64,000 bases of DNA from Mucidula mucida (GCA_015501055.1 JADNYV010000106.1:1-64000); one strand, 5' to 3'; shown: positions 12,053 to 24,004, counted from the stretch's first letter. Numbers and translations: made by a program. The notes: generated by a model from the sequence alone, not told the origin.

Positions 12053-13523
12053 ATGGCTCTCATGTTTTCTCCCCATAACACATCCGACCAGGCCCTTGTC
12101 TCCGTCTCGTTCAATTTTGGGAAATCCCTCGCTCAAGAGCGCCCTACAGAACTCGTGTCTTTGATGGCAAACTTCCTTTTACAATCGGCATTCGAGCCCC
12201 AACAACCCACGTCTTCCGCCAAAAGGCATTGTCTCTGCAACCTCGGCGATCTCTTGACGGCTACACAAGTTTGCCAGAAATGGCGTGAATCCATTCTCAA
12301 CGATGCGCGGCTTTGGACAGAGATAGAATTCACCGCCCAGCGCGCGCGGGACGTCGACGCCTTCACCAGAGTCCTTGGTCTCTCAAAAAGAACTACCCCT
12401 ACATATTGGTCTCGACTTTGGGCCCACAGTTGCCGGCGAGGCCGCTTTAGATCGGCTCTTGGACGTCTCGTCGCGGTGCGCCAGTCTGGATCTCAAGATC
12501 CCGCACGAACTCTACGTTGATCTCGTCAATACTCTGCCATGGTTCCCCAACCTCCGGCGCCTCTCCTACACGCCCATCGGTAAAACGTCTCCCGAAGTCA
12601 CATATGAAGATTGCACTCTGTTGGCTTGTCTCCCTGCATTGGAAAATTTGCAGATACATGTCGGGGAAGCGTGGCTGCTTCCATTCCAATCCGATCTCGT
12701 ATCCTTGAAAACGTTGGAGGTTGTGATCATGTCTGATCCGCGGCTTCGATGTGGCAACTTGTTTTTCGCTCTCCTTGAGCAGAGCGAGACGATCAGTAAC
12801 ATCACCTTCGACGTGTCATATCCACGGCACATGCAATGGGTCCCATCGCGCTTGTTCGTCAACACTAGTGGCAGTCTAAAGACTCTCTACTTGAAGCGCG
12901 ACGCTTTTCGTCTCTTGCCTGATATTTGCCTCCCCGGTTTAGATTCCCTGTGGGTAGACACGCTCGAGAGAACTGCATCCATGTCTGCAAGAAACCTTCT
13001 ACCAATCATCATTGACTTGCTCAACAGGAGCAAGCCACCTTTGACGTCGTTCTCCTTGACGCCTGGCGGAGGAACCACTTTATCCGTGATGCCGTCGATG
13101 TTGCTCTTCATGCCCCATCTACAGTGTTTCGAGCTGCATATCAGCATGCACGGTGAACACAAGTATTTGACGGACTTTTTTGACACACTCGCCGCGAGGA
13201 ACGATAGCGGGGCCTTCAAGCTCGTCCCTAAACTCGAGACTCTGATCCTATCCTTCTCTGTAGTACCAAAGCGGAACGACACTGCTACCGCCGCGGTTAT
13301 TAACGAGGTGGACAGAGACCATTTTGTGGCAATGGTACGTGCGCGAACGGCGTACCCCAAGTCACCGCTCCGGTTGGTCGAGGTCATCGTTCGCAAAAAT
13401 GGCTACTGCAATCTCGATGAATCTGACCTGGGCGTGTTACGGGAGTATGAGCGACGGATTGATGGATTGAGGATTAGCATACAGAATGCGCGCCTCCGAG
13501 ATGTTTCCCCCTCCGCGCTGTAG
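12053..13523 (+). pseudogene. F-box/LRR-like protein with a single frameshift
   Basis: F-box proteins recruit targets to SCF ubiquitin ligases. The first frame, from ATG 12053, carries an F-box-like segment, LGDLLTATQVCQKWRESI, followed by DARLWTEIEF. The second frame (to the stop at 13523) carries leucine-rich C-terminal repeats of the kind seen in Agaricomycete F-box proteins, such as LPWFPNLRRLSY and LPALENLQIHV. The two frames meet at TCTCAAAAAGAACTA near 12390-12404. Removing one A from the run of five gives a continuous protein of about 490 residues with no other break. This is either a fresh frameshift or a homopolymer error. The start is uncertain; an in-frame ATG also occurs at about 12164. 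Confidence 0.7.
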
Positions 13524-13924
13524 AGTGTTTTGTGTACTACATATTTATGACCATGGTAACCTATCTATACGTCTGAAAGTTTTTTGCATTCACACAATTC
13601 CAGAGCATATGATATCCCGTAAGACTTCGTTGTTGATGAAACGCGCAAAAAGACCGCACATCGTGCACCTGAAAGACACCCTCAGTTCGCCCTCGGGATC
13701 AATAATTGTCTTATCGTCCTTCTTTCCACCCTAAGTATCGACTCTGTGTTTCCGTGAATACGTGACTTGCGCGAGCAATGCTTACCATATATGCCGATGT
13801 ACGCCACCTCGTCGAGTCCCGTGTTGCGGCCTTCTGACTCAACGAGCATCCCGCTGATGTGATTGACACGTCTCCATAAATTCATTTCGCACAGATAACT
13901 TTTGTACCTTAGTGGTGTATTTCT
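13524..13924. other. Intergenic between convergent genes
   Basis: 400 nt between the 3' ends of the F-box gene (plus) and the dehydrogenase (minus). No gene-like signal was seen. Confidence 0.4.
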
Positions 13925-15206
13925 TCAATTCATCATCATCCCTCCATTGATTGAGATCTAACAGAGCCGGTCAGAGGCGTAGAAGGATTTCCGGAGCAAC
14001 AGCTTACCGTTTGTCCTATAGGTACAAGTTCAACGTTCAGTCACCGCGTCAATTGAATGCGAACGCTCACCCGTCATGAAGTCACATTCCTTAGACGCCA
14101 GCATGCTGACGACGGGGACGATATCTTGACTCGTTGCTGCTTTCTTGGGAAGCGGGGTCCGGTCTGCCATCTGTAAATAGATCAGTGGATCTTCGGGCAT
14201 GATGATAAGTAGTGTTTTCATACGTATTTTGTAATCTCCTGCAAATCCCAGCCAGACCGACTACCGAGGGCAGCCACGACGGACTCGGCTGTGTTCATCC
14301 TCATTATGAGAGAAGCGCGAATACCAGAGAATGCACCTAACCCGTTGGGTCCAGCAGCACAGAGTCTACATGATGAATGAGATGACTTTGGATAGGCACG
14401 ATAGTTGGTTAATACGAACGGGCAAGAAGATTGACTGTAATGTTGTGCTGGCCGAGTTCCAAGGCTAGTAGAACACTGAGGAAAGTGCAGTCGGATATGT
14501 CTCCTATACTGACCTACGGTTTGCATTAATCCCCGAATAGCGAAGCATGCCGCAGTGTACGCAGATAGATGGCGGGACTGAGCTACCGAATTTTGAGAGA
14601 AAACGTGGGTTATGGACTTTCTAGGCGTACTCACCTTGCAATGCGGACATGGTGGTGAGACTGATAATTCTGCCTCCGCGACCCTGCTTGATCAGCTGCG
14701 CGCTTGTGTATTTCAGAATAAGAAAGAGGCTCCTCGGCCTGGCAGCCATGGACTTGTCGAAGTCTTCGGTGGACACTAGATATCGGCGGATCATAAAGGG
14801 AACCGTCTAGAGGCAGCGTATATAAACAACCAACTTGACGCGACCGTGACGGCGCTTGGCGTTGTAAAAGCATCATAGAAAGCAGCAACCACCTATCAAT
14901 CTCGTCAGGCCGTAGACAAAAAGCATCTAATATCGGTGTAAGACTTACGATATCCACACCACCGAGATCCTCGACAACGTTGCTGATCAGATTCTTGACG
15001 TCTTCTTCGTTCGACTGGTCGCAGATGTAGGAGCAGCACTTGACGCCCTTGGACTCGATTTCGCGCTTGAGCTGCGACAGTCCGGATTGCTTCGACGAGT
15101 CGTCACAGATGGCAACGTCGCAGCCATCCTCGGCGAGCCGAAGGGCACAGGAGTGCCCGACGAGGCGTTGTGTGCTGCGAGTGATGATAGCGGTGCGTCG
15201 AGACAT
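13925..15206 (-). CDS. Short-chain dehydrogenase/reductase-like protein with lost motifs
   Basis: Nine exons join in frame to 285 residues: 14949-15206, 14835-14892, 14635-14775, 14514-14582, 14416-14464, 14224-14365, 14071-14170, 14008-14015 and 13925-13957. The fold is recognisable from LRLAEDGCDVAICDD, VEDLGGVDI, QGRGGRIISL, ALELGQHNITVN and the usual C-terminal GGM end. Classical SDRs use NAD(P)H and a Ser-Tyr-Lys triad. Here the cofactor motif TGxxxGxG reads TRSTQRLVG, the NAG motif reads AAF, and the catalytic YxxxK reads YTAAC, so the lysine is a cysteine. The open frame and clean splice sites argue against simple decay. It may be a pseudoenzyme, or a recently inactivated gene that has not yet broken. 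One exon is only 8 nt long. Confidence 0.75.
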
Positions 15207-15559
15207 CGAGAGTAGAGAGGCTGGGGTCTTTGTAAACCCTTCGAAGACCATATACAAGATTCTGGGGTTCCGATATGTTTAGAGCGCCGCATATGCGGCT
15301 GGGACGTAGAAGAGACGTAAAAAGGCAGTACAGAACCGGGCGTTGAGATGGCTGACGCTGACGAGAGGTGATTGGAGTCGATGAATAGCTCCAGTCCAGA
15401 GGGTGACTAAGACGATGCCACGAACATCATGGTAATGAGCGTGGACCAGACCCAGAGCTACCAGCGGGGAGAAAGTGGGTGGTTCCTACAGAGAGAAAGA
15501 TCTGAAAACGTGCACAGTCACCAGCACGCATGTGACGAAGGAGAAAGGTACCAGATAGC
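15207..15559. other. Upstream region of the dehydrogenase
   Basis: About 350 nt before the divergent repeat cassette. A promoter for the minus-strand dehydrogenase must lie here, but I see no clear TATA box. Confidence 0.35.
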
Positions 15560-16178
15560 ATTTGAAGCAAGTAGACATGATAGTGTTAAGTATTCGTCCC
15601 CAGTAGTGAACAACGCTTCGTATTTGCGCGCGAGCTTCGATGCAATCTCCAAGGGGCAGTAAAGTGAGCTGCGAGGGAATATCAGCATCCGAATTAGACC
15701 CTTTTTCAAGCTGAGCTCAATGCGTCGTCGATTGCAAGGTGAAGCAAACAAGCGCACGAAGGGAACTCGTCGCACAAGTCGGCAGAAGAGAGAGGTTAAT
15801 CATCTGAATTTAGTAGAAAGGGACATGCAGTACGAGGCGAACAGCTTGACTGGTAGTCTAGTGATGATCGAGGAAATACAGCTTTGACCTGATCCGCTAT
15901 GATCTCTGTCAAAATCATTTCGATTCTCGACCACGACGCGGACATTAATGGAGTACGCTGCGTTCCGGCCACAAGGCCTGCTACTACTGCCTAGTGGCGC
16001 GTCCCCAGCACGAAGAAACGCCGTGTATTTCGTTCCAAGGCTCGGCAAGGGATGCCTCAATGCGAGGGTATGGGCAGTGTGAAGAGCCTAAAGAGAATAG
16101 CGGAGAATACTTGGAGAACAGAACAGGTATGGGCACATATAAGTGCCAAAATGTGGCTGACGACCTGCTAGGCGATGC

Positions 16179-17893
16179 TCATGCATATGGATAGGCGTAC
16201 GCGCGGCTCGGGGCGATAACCGATGGGGGCACCGCAATGCTCTGACCATTGGATAACGCTGGTGGCCACGACGGCAGTTGTCGACATGTTGCTGAATGAC
16301 CCTCATATCTGCGGCTTGTATGAGGTATGCCCTTTACCCATTCCAACACCCTCTTTTCCACGGCCTGTCTCTCTGCTGCTGTCATTCGACGGTCTTTCAT
16401 CGCCATAGAGCTGGCGGCCATTTCTGGTGTGGCCAACGCCTTTAACAGTATGCGCGCCTTGTCCATATTCGCGATGCAACCGCTCCGCTTCAGCGCTGTA
16501 CGAGGTTTAGGGCACACCTCTATTACATCCAACCATCCTCCGACAGCTTCTTGACTTTCCTTTGACGTTAATACACGCATACATTCGCGGACTTGAACGC
16601 TGCAGTCCGCCCAGTCTCCATTACGAACGAGCATGTCGTAGTCCACGACCTGCAACGCCAATCTTTCGAGCGCATCAAAGTTCGGTGTTCCAAGTCCTCT
16701 GCAAACTATTTTGCAGAGGACTCGATCATCGGTGTCATATTTGATCCCAAGCAAAGAGATGAATGCGAAGGCATGTTTCATGGTATCGACGCTGTTGATG
16801 GACATCTTGGAAGGAAACATGCGTAAGAGGTACACGATGGAACGGAATACTGCTGGGTTCTTCAGACCGCCGACCCAGTACCTTTGGGCGGTTAAGGAGT
16901 TATTTGTCCTCCAGACGAACGCGGTGAGAGAGCTGCATTCGTCGGAGTCGAGGAATTCGGATCTAAGGTCAGTTATTAAGACTTTCCGGTTTTGAGAAGC
17001 TGAATGTATGTGTACGCAGAGTCTGGTCCATTGAAGGCCGTGAACATTACGAGCGCGATGAATTGGCACAGTCGAATAGTGGAGTTGTTGATATAGCCAG
17101 GAATAATAGCTCGTCCATTTGGAAGAAAAGGCGTGCTCTGATTTCCTGCCACCGTCGTCGTCGCACTTGGAATCACCGACTCGGACCGTCCTGTTACATC
17201 CCCTTTCACCCCGCCGTGAGGTCGAACGCTACCTCGTGCGATCCTGGTGAGCATCGATTCTCGATGAATTTTGATCTCGCTAACATTGGAGGAAGCATGT
17301 GTGTATGTGGACATAACACCTTTAAGACGCTCATTCGCGACTCTCTGTCCACCTATGGTGTTTGTACGCGTAATCCGCGCGAGCAATGATTTTGGATGGA
17401 CTCTTGTAACGGAGGTGTCTGAGAAAGAAGACGAAATTGGGTAGAAGTTAACGCCCTTTGTCTGCATAACGTCTTCCAGCTCCTTGCCGTGGTCGATTAC
17501 ACCAGCCGCCTCGTCGGGTGGCGTGCGCGGCGCTTCTGAAGAAGAGGACAATGTCCATGTTGAGGTACTCGATGCAGAATGGTTGTGCTTGGCGTTAATA
17601 TCAGTGCGGGAGAGCAATGGCGAACGCAGGAGCGCCGCTTGGTTCGCTTTCCGATTCATGTCGAACGTGGGGGCCATAAGAATCTGCTCTTTGGATGGAT
17701 GCTGAGTGGTAGTGTCGCTCGAGGAATGTGGTCGTGATTCAAGTGGTGGTGGTGGGCAATTGAAGGTGACCCTGCACAAAGACCACTGTCCCGAAATGGA
17801 CAAAGACAAATGACTTGGGGCACTGCCGCTACTGCTCACTCTTTGATGATGCTGGCTTTCCGAAAGGGTAGGAGATGTTGGTGCTATAGTCAA
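16179..17893 (-). CDS. Unrecognised orphan-family protein, copy 1 (best-preserved copy)
   Basis: I do not recognise this family. Two exons (17016 up to about 17893, and 16179-16962, intron 53 nt) join in frame to about 550 residues. The N-terminal 270 residues are Ser/Thr-rich and look disordered, with conserved patches such as KSLLARITRTNT and MLTRIARGSV. The C-terminal half is predicted ordered and hydrophobic, with CQFIALVMFTAFN just before the intron, then WRTNNSLTAQRYWVGGLKNP, HAFAFISLLGIKYDTDD and RTALKRSGCIANMDKARIL. The start is uncertain. Copy 3 continues the frame upstream to an ATG, but copy 1 has a one-base difference there, so it may start internally or use a further intron. The gene lies just downstream of FunK1 B in the same orientation. 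Confidence 0.6.
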
Positions 17894-18906
17894 GCGCTCG
17901 GTTTTGTAGGTGGCGTTGTTCAGAGGTGGGTCCGGAAGACTTACCTCTTTGGATAGATTGCATAAAGTGGATGCACGTAGATGTGGGATGATGTTTGGCG
18001 ACTGCGTTGATTTTGGCGATATATGTTCTCTCTATAATGTACTATCAACGATATGTAGAACGACCCACTGGTGAGTAGTATCTACCTCCGGCCTATTTTT
18101 CATTGCAGACTCAACCTGCATCAGACGGACCTCCCGCATATGAATGCGTTATTAAGCTAGTCAATAAACTAGCGTTCGTCAGTCCCTAGGATGTCGTAAT
18201 TACTTGCGCCACACTTTGTCCTCCCTGAGAAACTTTTGTGCCGTTCCTACCTACCTACCTACCTAAGTAGTTCATTGTTTTCTAGTGAGATTCCTAAAAA
18301 CCACATCGCTGTTTTTATATACAACGTAACGGTCTGCGATGGAACATGCAGCGCCAAGGACGGCACCAACGCATCCGTAAGACAGTGTAAGATGTCCGAC
18401 ACCCATTCTCCCTTCCGACGAGAAGTGCCTGTGGTGCTTACCCCAGTGGCCTATGAGGTAGCCATATTCCTAGCAGCGGTATAACGACTTGATTCCCCTC
18501 GAGTAAGTAGAAGGTGCACTCATTTCCGAAAACCGAGGATAACGCGCAGCGAGCCCAAGTCAGATGTCTGACGCCTCAGCGTTGACGAAAGTACCGACGT
18601 GTTCTCGGCGTCGCTATACGAATGTAATGACTTGTCTGAACGTGTCTGTTGTCTTTTGAAGCGATACTGGTAATGCACCACATATACCAAACCATAACGA
18701 GAATAAAAGCGTCGGGTTCGTAAGCGAACATGTTATTGCCTTAAAGATGAAACTCTTGAATCTTCTGGTCCGTCACGCTCGAATATTTACAGCCAACGAA
18801 AAACTGATGAACAAACGACAATTTGAATACTTTGAACAACGCTGCTCGGATCCTATTTACATGTATAGCTACCAGCGAATCTCTAAGATATCCGACTAAA
18901 ACATAT
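17894..18906. other. Spacer between orphan copy 1 and FunK1 B
   Basis: It contains the 5' flank of the orphan gene (about 17894-18240), shared with copies 2 (29501-29790, opposite side of a hAT) and 3 (38950-39185). A short CCTA tandem run lies at 18244-18266. The 3' flank of FunK1 B begins at about 18793. No gene was seen. Confidence 0.5.
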
Positions 18907-21768
18907 TTACGACTCATCTGACTCATCCAGTTTGAGCCTCTTGGACTCAGGCTCCTTGTCTTCCGCGGGTCGCGAATTAAACGACCGCGCGCCCATACCC
19001 TCCAATCGCTCGTTCATGTGCTTCAGACTGATAGTTTTCAGCCTCTTTGTGCCATTCTCCACTTTGGAAGAAAGGAGTTCATTTTCGTGAAAGTCGTATG
19101 TGATGGTGTGAGAAGTCACTTCCTCCAAGCGACGTTTCGCCTTACGACTAGAAGCATCTTCCATCAATGGAGGAGAGGGTTGGGCGGGAAGTGGGATGAG
19201 ACTGGCGTGATGACGCAGAGTCTCGTATAGCCACCTCGGATTGGCACGGCGTTCCAGCTGCGCCTTATAGATCGACACGGGATCCTCCTCGTCCACTTCA
19301 CCCCATTTCGCCAGTCTGGCCTCATATCTTTCAAAGGCTTTTGCTGACGGCTCCTCATAGCCAACCAGCAACAATCCGGCAAGGTCTGTCAACAAGTCGT
19401 TGAATCCCGGGACCAGGAATTTCGCCAGGCGACATGAATCCTTGGCACAATAGGGCAACTCCACGCGTTTGTGGCGGCCGCCAGTTGGTCGGCCATAGCT
19501 GTCGGAGCCCTGGTCGTCGAATAGCGAATGAAGCTTATGGTAAAGATCACTGGGTGACAAGTTGTGCTTCAGGTATCGGAGAGCGACATAACAGGACCCA
19601 AAACGTAGACTCCCTATCATCGTCGAGAGTGTGGACAACGGATTGCTTGTCTTTCCCGCCTTGCAGGAGGTTGATTGACATGAATTGCCAAGTGCCCTAA
19701 CGAATATATTAGAGGATAGCAGAGTAGACCTATGTGGATACATACCGTGCGTCCTGGGCGATGAGTATGTCCTTCAAAGTCCAAAACTATGCAGAGGCCC
19801 ATCGATAGAAGTCCTTCGTGCGTGGGAGTAATCATGATATTCCGCTACTAATATCTCGATGTAGGATACGAGCTAAATCGAAAGCACATTGGGCAGCTGA
19901 GAGATTAATAAACATCGAGAATGTAAGAAGGCGATGATGACATACCTTCCATAGCGTCGGCGATACAATTGACTAAGACTTTACAATTCCCGAAAGCGCT
20001 GAGATCGCGGGCGATGGTGTCGAGGAAGAGGCGGTGGCATTGAAGAGGGTTTTCCAGGCGGAAGTATTTGCGGATAGTGGGTGGATACGCCGAACTGAGC
20101 TGTAAACGCGGTTCGTGCGTCTTGTTCGCATGCCCTCGACATCACCACCAACGACCATCGTAGCAACATGCGGGACCTTTTTCTCCGCAAGAATATCGTA
20201 GATCTCTGCCTCGGTCGCGTGCGAGTGACTCCTCCGCCAATAATCCTTCATGAAAAGGAGACTATCGTGCTTGGATTTCTTCGACTGCTGACATCTTTGC
20301 CAGGATTCGAGGTAAAGGCACAATCGTACGCTAAAGAGCGCCGCGTCGAGCGCGAAAATGGGGAGATGCACGTATCCTCGAAAACAGGTGCAGGAACAAT
20401 GAAGGACCGCTCGGCGCTATTGCCAAATTTGACAGTCATGCGCAGGAAGCGGTCTCCGGGAGCGTTACGCCCATTGCTTCAGTGCACGACCTCATCTGCG
20501 CGTTGCAATGCCACATGTCTCTGTCGTACTTCTTGAACTGCACCAGGGCAGCCTCGGCGTCTGGATCGGTGGGAGGTACCTCGACCACTGTGGGATCATA
20601 GCCACGCTGCTCAGAAGTGAGCTGCGAGAACCGGAGGTAAAACTTGAACAGAATTTTATCTCCACCGCCCTTTTGATAATTGAATCGTCGAGAGACAACA
20701 GCGCCGCGACGGTCCCAGAAAATCAACCTCGCGTATGTGCCGAAGACCACCACACTCATGAAGTGTTTGCGGTAGGACAAGAACATGGTGATGCCGGCGT
20801 ACGAGGCGATCTGGCCGCGGGTTTCCTTGCCGTGCACCAATTTACTCTCGCCAGGCCAGTCGTTCGCCGTGATGGGGACGTCAAGAACGGCAGATTCAGC
20901 CGACGAGGAAACCGCAGCACCGGTAGAGATGCTAGGTGAAGAATAGCCGGAGGAGGGTTGGCTGAGGGAAGGGGCGCCGGCAGCAGCATCAGCAAACGAG
21001 TCATAGTTGACATTGTCCTCCTCCACCTCACTGACTGTATCGCTGTTTCCCATTGGTGCGCCGGCAGTGGTTGTCTCAGGTGGGTCCACAAACGGATCGT
21101 AGGAGGCAGAAGGCTTGAATTCGACGTTGGTTTCCATCAAGCGATGAACAGTGGCGTTCTTGGCGGGCAGATTATCCTCTGTATAATGTCCCATGTCAAC
21201 GGCAAGGTTTCGACACTCTCCGTCGGGTTTCCGATATTCGCCAAACTTGGTCACGATAACGTTGGCGCCATTCGCTTCCTCCTTCTTTTCAATCGGCCAG
21301 CCTTGAAGAGCGGCTGTCTACAAAGCAGTCAGTACAACATTGATGTCGCGAAAAGAATACAACACGTACAAAAGCACCATACATTGCTTTCTCGGGCTTT
21401 TTAGAGGCCATGCTGTGTAGGTCTCTGAGGCGTTCCTCTGGAATGGATTTGGTTCGGTAGGCGGCTGGCGTATCGGCGTTCCACGGCAAAAATGTTTGCA
21501 TAAACTCCTCTGGGTCCATTCCGACAAGGTAATGGCCTTGAGTCTCTTCGGCAACTCTGATATACTGTTGCTTCATAATGCGCCTCTCGTCGTCGACTGA
21601 GAAGCGGTCTGTACCAGCAACTTTCCTGACAACTGGTGTTTGGTTCTGGGCGTTGGCGTCGTTCCAGGTATGAGTCTGGGGTGGTGTCGTTGGATTCGCA
21701 GGCGAAGGAGTAGTGTCGGCGGTGTCGGGAGTCCGCGGCGCGGTATTGCTATCGACGATATCTGCCAT
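18907..21768 (-). pseudogene. FunK1 fungal-type protein kinase, copy B, many 1-2 nt deletions
   Basis: It has the same exon layout as copy A and is nearly identical to copy C upstream of about 34960. The start at 21768 and the stop at 18907 are both kept. The middle is broken only by tiny deletions relative to the other copies: one A before GACCGCTTC (about 20455), one T in AGATTGTC (about 20295), single C or G losses near 20215-20240, one base near 20127, one or two bases around the IDWDLC segment (19795-19830), and two bases near 19590. No break is a substitution to a stop. The HRDISSGN region is also frame-broken (19845). As read, it cannot make a kinase. The pattern also fits uncorrected sequencing errors in a repeated region. 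Confidence 0.8.
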
Positions 21769-21830
21769 TGTGAAAATCAGAATTGAGTGATAGTGGTGGG
21801 GAAAGGTGAAAGTAGGCAGCCACGAGATGG

Positions 21831-21838
21831 CCTTTATA
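21831..21838 (-). promoter_or_regulatory. TATA box of FunK1 gene B
   Basis: TATAAAGG on the minus strand, 70 nt before the ATG at 21768. The flanking 250 nt are almost identical to the promoter of copy C. Confidence 0.6.
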
Positions 21839-22044
21839 GCACCGACAACCCATTGTCCCGTGACTTACCAAGCAAGAAATGTGGACGGGATTCCCAAAGA
21901 GGCAATAGGGAATTGGCGAACAATGGGAATGTGGTGGTTCTTTGTTAAGAGCTAACGAGTAACGTGATCGAGGTCGCCTTGATCGTGTCGCCGAGCTGCC
22001 GATCATTCTCCCTGCTTGCTCAACAGATTTGTAGTCATTCTTCA

Positions 22045-22418
22045 AACCGTCAACCTCAGTTCAACGCCACTAGCCAGCGCAGATCGCACATCGAAGGATC
22101 CTACTAGAGTTGCAGCCGATGCCCCCCGAGCAGGACGTCCTTAGACCTGTTCCCCTGGCCCTGAAGCTGATAGACACATCGTGTGATCCTGGCGAGCATC
22201 GACGCATCAGTTCAACTGTCATCTTCACACTAATCATTTCATCGATATCATTCGGGAGGGCCAATGGGAGAAGGCTAGTACATTCGACGTACGCACCGAC
22301 AAGATGAAAAAATAAACTAAACAAGTAACAGCTCAAATGGAATGGGAGAAGCTAAGTATCCTGAATAACATCCACAATATCAGACCTGACGGTCAAAGTC
22401 AAGAATACTACCCAGTAC
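22045..22418. other. Intergenic, short orphan-family-like scrap
   Basis: Bases 22178-22212 resemble a piece of the orphan gene (GATCCTGGCGAGCATCGA versus GATCCTGGTGAGCATCGA near 17240). Otherwise nothing is recognised. Confidence 0.3.
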
Positions 22419-23247
22419 CTAGACCGTCGCAAACTCAGGCTTCTTCCACATACTATCTGCGTCTGCTCGCTAGTCAGTCTTTGTGAATAGCGACATGTAC
22501 ATCCTTACCTTCATGAATCGACGGATCAGGAATATCAGCCCGCTTATCCGCCTTCCTCTGACTATCTACTCCGAACCGCGAATCTCTTCTGTCCACTGGT
22601 TCTTCATCGTGCCAATCTGCTCGGATTCGTGAAGCTCATCATCAATTGTGGTTCTCCCATCGGCACCGTGTCCCCACGATCTGTCTGCCAAAGATGATAC
22701 GTCTTTCCGTACAGACCAATCACTTGCTCCATCTCCTTGGTTTCCGCAATCTCCCACGCCGCGTCTGGAACGAGCTGAGGCGCCGGCATGACGAGCATAC
22801 CGGATTTGACTTCGTACTTGTGGGAATGCCATAGCTTGCGCTCTTCTGGTGGGAGAGTACTGTAGAGGCGGGGCGTCACCATGTACTCGATGCCGATGAG
22901 GCGAGCGGTGGGCTTATGTGAATCATAGATGATGCATTGACGGACGTCTGTGAAGATTTCAGCTCAGACTTCAGCGTACGCACGCTTCGATTGAATACCT
23001 TCGCTGATATGGGAGCAGTAGTGATTGCTTTCAACACAACGCGTTGAATCCGAGGCGTACACATGAAAGGCGTTGAGATGGGCACAGATGCCTTTAAGCG
23101 GGTCGAAGGACTACGTGATGGATTAGATGACACCAATTGGCTACGAAAGAAATGTCTCACCTGAACGGCCGAAGCACCAGTCTCCAACAGCTGGTTTTTT
23201 GTAGATACAGGCTCGCCTGCCGCACCGTGCGTCGAGGGTAAGGCCAT
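22419..23247 (-). pseudogene. Oil-body-associated protein (OBAP, DUF1264 family), one frameshift near the 3' end
   Basis: OBAPs are lipid-droplet-linked proteins in plants; fungal members are uncharacterised. Starting at ATG 23247, four exons join: MALPSTHGAAGEP..., [18 protein letters not shown]..., [12 protein letters not shown].../LIGIEYMV.../[12 protein letters not shown].../[14 protein letters not shown].../PQLMMSFTN, and DADSMWKKPEFATV. These are the family's conserved segments in order. After MMSFTN (about 22620) the frame must shift by one base to reach the conserved RRDSRFGVDSQRKAD segment. Unshifted, translation stops a few codons later (SRLAR). About 46 C-terminal residues depend on that shift. 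The rest is clean, so a single recent mutation or a sequence error is likely. Confidence 0.8.
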
Positions 23248-23519
23248 ATCGTTTTCGTGGTCTTCTGTAATGAACAGATTCTGAAACGGAGCGCCAATAT
23301 GTCGCAGAAGTTCCCCACGTCATCATGACGAGATACGGAACGTATCTCTTGACGTTTGCTCGTTCCAAATGCCCACACGCGCTGAAGTTGAACACTAGTT
23401 AAACATGCGCTCAATACTTTTTTTATGTACAGACTTAAGCCCGGCGACGACAAGTTCAGATCCCGCTTCCCTTTGAAAACACCCTCAGACATCGAACAGA
23501 CTGATCCCATGAAAACACT

Positions 23520-24004
23520 CCTCACCTCCGTCGAACTGATCTCAAGGACTTTTTCAGCAAATCGCAAGCTTAATATGCGCGGAATCTGCGGAACTCCATT
23601 CTGAATTGGTATCTATCCACCCGATGACGGCGCAGTCCGAATTTGGGGGACACTGCGCCAGGGGCGTAGTCTTTCGGTTTTTCGGAGCCCGCGTCGTTCC
23701 AGACGAATTCCCAGGAGGTGACGTTTCACAGGGCGTCGCTTTCGAGGACGCCGGTCGGAAGGGACGTTCATGTCGTTGGATGCGCCTCGGTAGACCACCC
23801 GTTTTCGACTGTGAATGAGATTGATTTGGGTAGAGTGTAAGGAAGTAATTGCGACTTACGATTAGGACGCCATACTGTGATGTCCGTCTGCGCGCCTGGA
23901 CCAGAGTCGTCGGTCATCTTGTTCACGTATGTGACGCGCTTGTACGCCAACGCGGCAGTGGGAAGGCGCTCGGGCTGATCGTCGCCGGCAGCAGTGTTCG
24001 ACAT
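23520..24004 (-). pseudogene. Vps62/DUF946-like protein, copy Y1, decayed
   Basis: Exon 1 (23860-24004) encodes YKRVTYVNKMTDDSGPGAQ followed by TDITVWRPN, the DDSGSGA...WRP pattern typical of DUF946/Vps62-like proteins. After an intron the next exon contains SWEFVWNDAGSEKPKDY, a second such repeat. Compared with copy Y2 (42640-43215), the stretch at 23760-23805 has lost several bases, and TGA follows ESDAL. The function of fungal members is unclear, and this copy should not make the full protein. Confidence 0.6.

Larger units (their letters stand above)
15560..22030 (-). repeat. Segmental duplication unit X1: orphan gene copy 1 plus FunK1 B
   Basis: Read on the minus strand, this block runs promoter, FunK1 gene, spacer, orphan gene, 3' tail. 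The same order occurs on the plus strand at 33391-40850. Matches include the FunK1 promoter (21769-22022 versus 33391-33640), the FunK1 3' flank (18793-18906 versus 38258-38371), a spacer patch (about 18500-18560 versus 38545-38610) and the orphan gene with its tail. The FunK1 part is nearly identical and the orphan part more diverged. Outer ends are approximate. Confidence 0.75.

Noticed and set aside
18244..18266. Short CCTA tandem run, considered as a telomere-like or satellite repeat
   Set aside because: Only about five units; fungal telomeres are usually TTAGGG and this is an ordinary microsatellite.
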